DNA of 64,000 nt from Anaerovibrio lipolyticus (GTDB lineage: Bacteria > Bacillota > Negativicutes > Selenomonadales > Selenomonadaceae). Below, in pieces: positions 63,945 to 64,000 of this stretch. The DNA is taken from positions 1 through 64,000 of the forward strand of contig NZ_JADYTY010000002.1 in assembly GCF_021531495.1 (NCBI RefSeq), in the 5' to 3' direction. Within the stretch, counting starts at the first letter, position 1, and each line of letters opens with the position of its first letter. The notes under the pieces were generated by a model. It was not told the origin of the DNA and searched no databases. It was given only the letters and a program-made list of their open reading frames with translations. The translations under genes were made by a program, and so were the position numbers.

Positions 63945-64000
63945 TCATTCATATATCTCTATCTTCTTATCAAATTTTTTTCTAAACAAGAAGAACATCG
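63945..64000 (-). CDS. 3' end of a gene continuing past the window
   Basis: On the minus strand the frame entering from the right edge reads about 18 codons, MFFLFRKKFDKKIEIYE, then TGA at 63945-63947. It is probably the C-terminus of another gene of the glycan cluster. Nothing further can be said. Confidence 0.35.
   Translation of the reverse strand, partial: MFFLFRKKFDKKIEIYE

Noticed and set aside
1-64000. CRISPR array, prophage or intact insertion sequence
   Set aside because: No direct repeats with regular spacers, no capsid, integrase or DDE transposase genes were found on reading both strands.

Overview
The window reads as chromosome of a Negativicutes bacterium, most like the Selenomonadales (Gram-negative-type Firmicutes). 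This is inferred from the mix of content: a clostridial-type informational cluster (ctsR, radA, yacL, ispD-ispF, cysE-cysS, mrnC, rlmB, yacP, sigH), two T-box leaders, a glmS ribozyme, RNase Y with YmdB, and ThyX, next to an anaerobe-type nuo operon without the NADH-oxidising subunits. Nearly all genes lie on the minus strand. The plus strand carries a short YvrJ gene, tRNA-Gln, a sugar PTS operon, mazEF and one nuclease remnant.

Layout. 0-2 kb: accessory DNA with a PD-(D/E)XK transposase/Rpn-type nuclease, small ORF remnants and a YvrJ peptide. 2.1-11.8 kb: an 11-gene nuoABCDHIJKLMN operon (minus). 12-28 kb: the ctsR-to-sigH neighbourhood read leftwards. It contains an extra carD, a 46-residue membrane peptide between ctsR and radA, and a block HipA-like kinase / thyX / Fic between the mrnC and rlmB parts; mcsA, mcsB, clpC, disA and gltX are not there. 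28-32.2 kb: rsmD-coaD with a coiled-coil gene, panB with a DUF2520 (probable ketopantoate reductase) gene, and a bacteriohemerythrin. 32.3-32.5 kb: tRNA-Gln(CUG) with a consensus promoter and its own terminator. 32.5-37.4 kb: rny, an unknown gene, ymdB, a PHP phosphoesterase and a P-loop/Asp23-like fusion. 37.5-42.3 kb: leuA with a Leu T-box, and clpB behind a heat-shock-type operator. 42.3-46 kb: a two-component system and guaB. 46-49 kb: a frameshifted GNAT toxin with its small partner, then glmS with its ribozyme. 49.2-53.6 kb: a plus-strand operon of a SorE-like dehydrogenase, a DeoR regulator and a mannitol-type PTS IICBA. 53.6-54.7 kb: mazEF and an XRE remnant. 54.7-64 kb: a surface-polysaccharide cluster whose distal half (59.6-64 kb) is clearly more AT-rich.

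The genes work mainly in respiration or ferredoxin-linked proton pumping (nuo), Cys and Leu supply controlled by uncharged tRNA, isoprenoid and CoA precursors, mRNA turnover and rRNA modification, proteostasis (ctsR/clpB), amino-sugar supply (glmS with wecB feeding the glycan cluster), and hexitol or ketose uptake. The most interesting signals are regulatory: paired covarying hairpins before fic, 8-bp-period CtsR-like boxes at both ctsR and clpB, a likely non-AUG start for RNase Y, a hairpin that can hide the Shine-Dalgarno of the PTS regulator, and twin operators around the PTS promoter. No CRISPR array, prophage or intact insertion sequence was seen.
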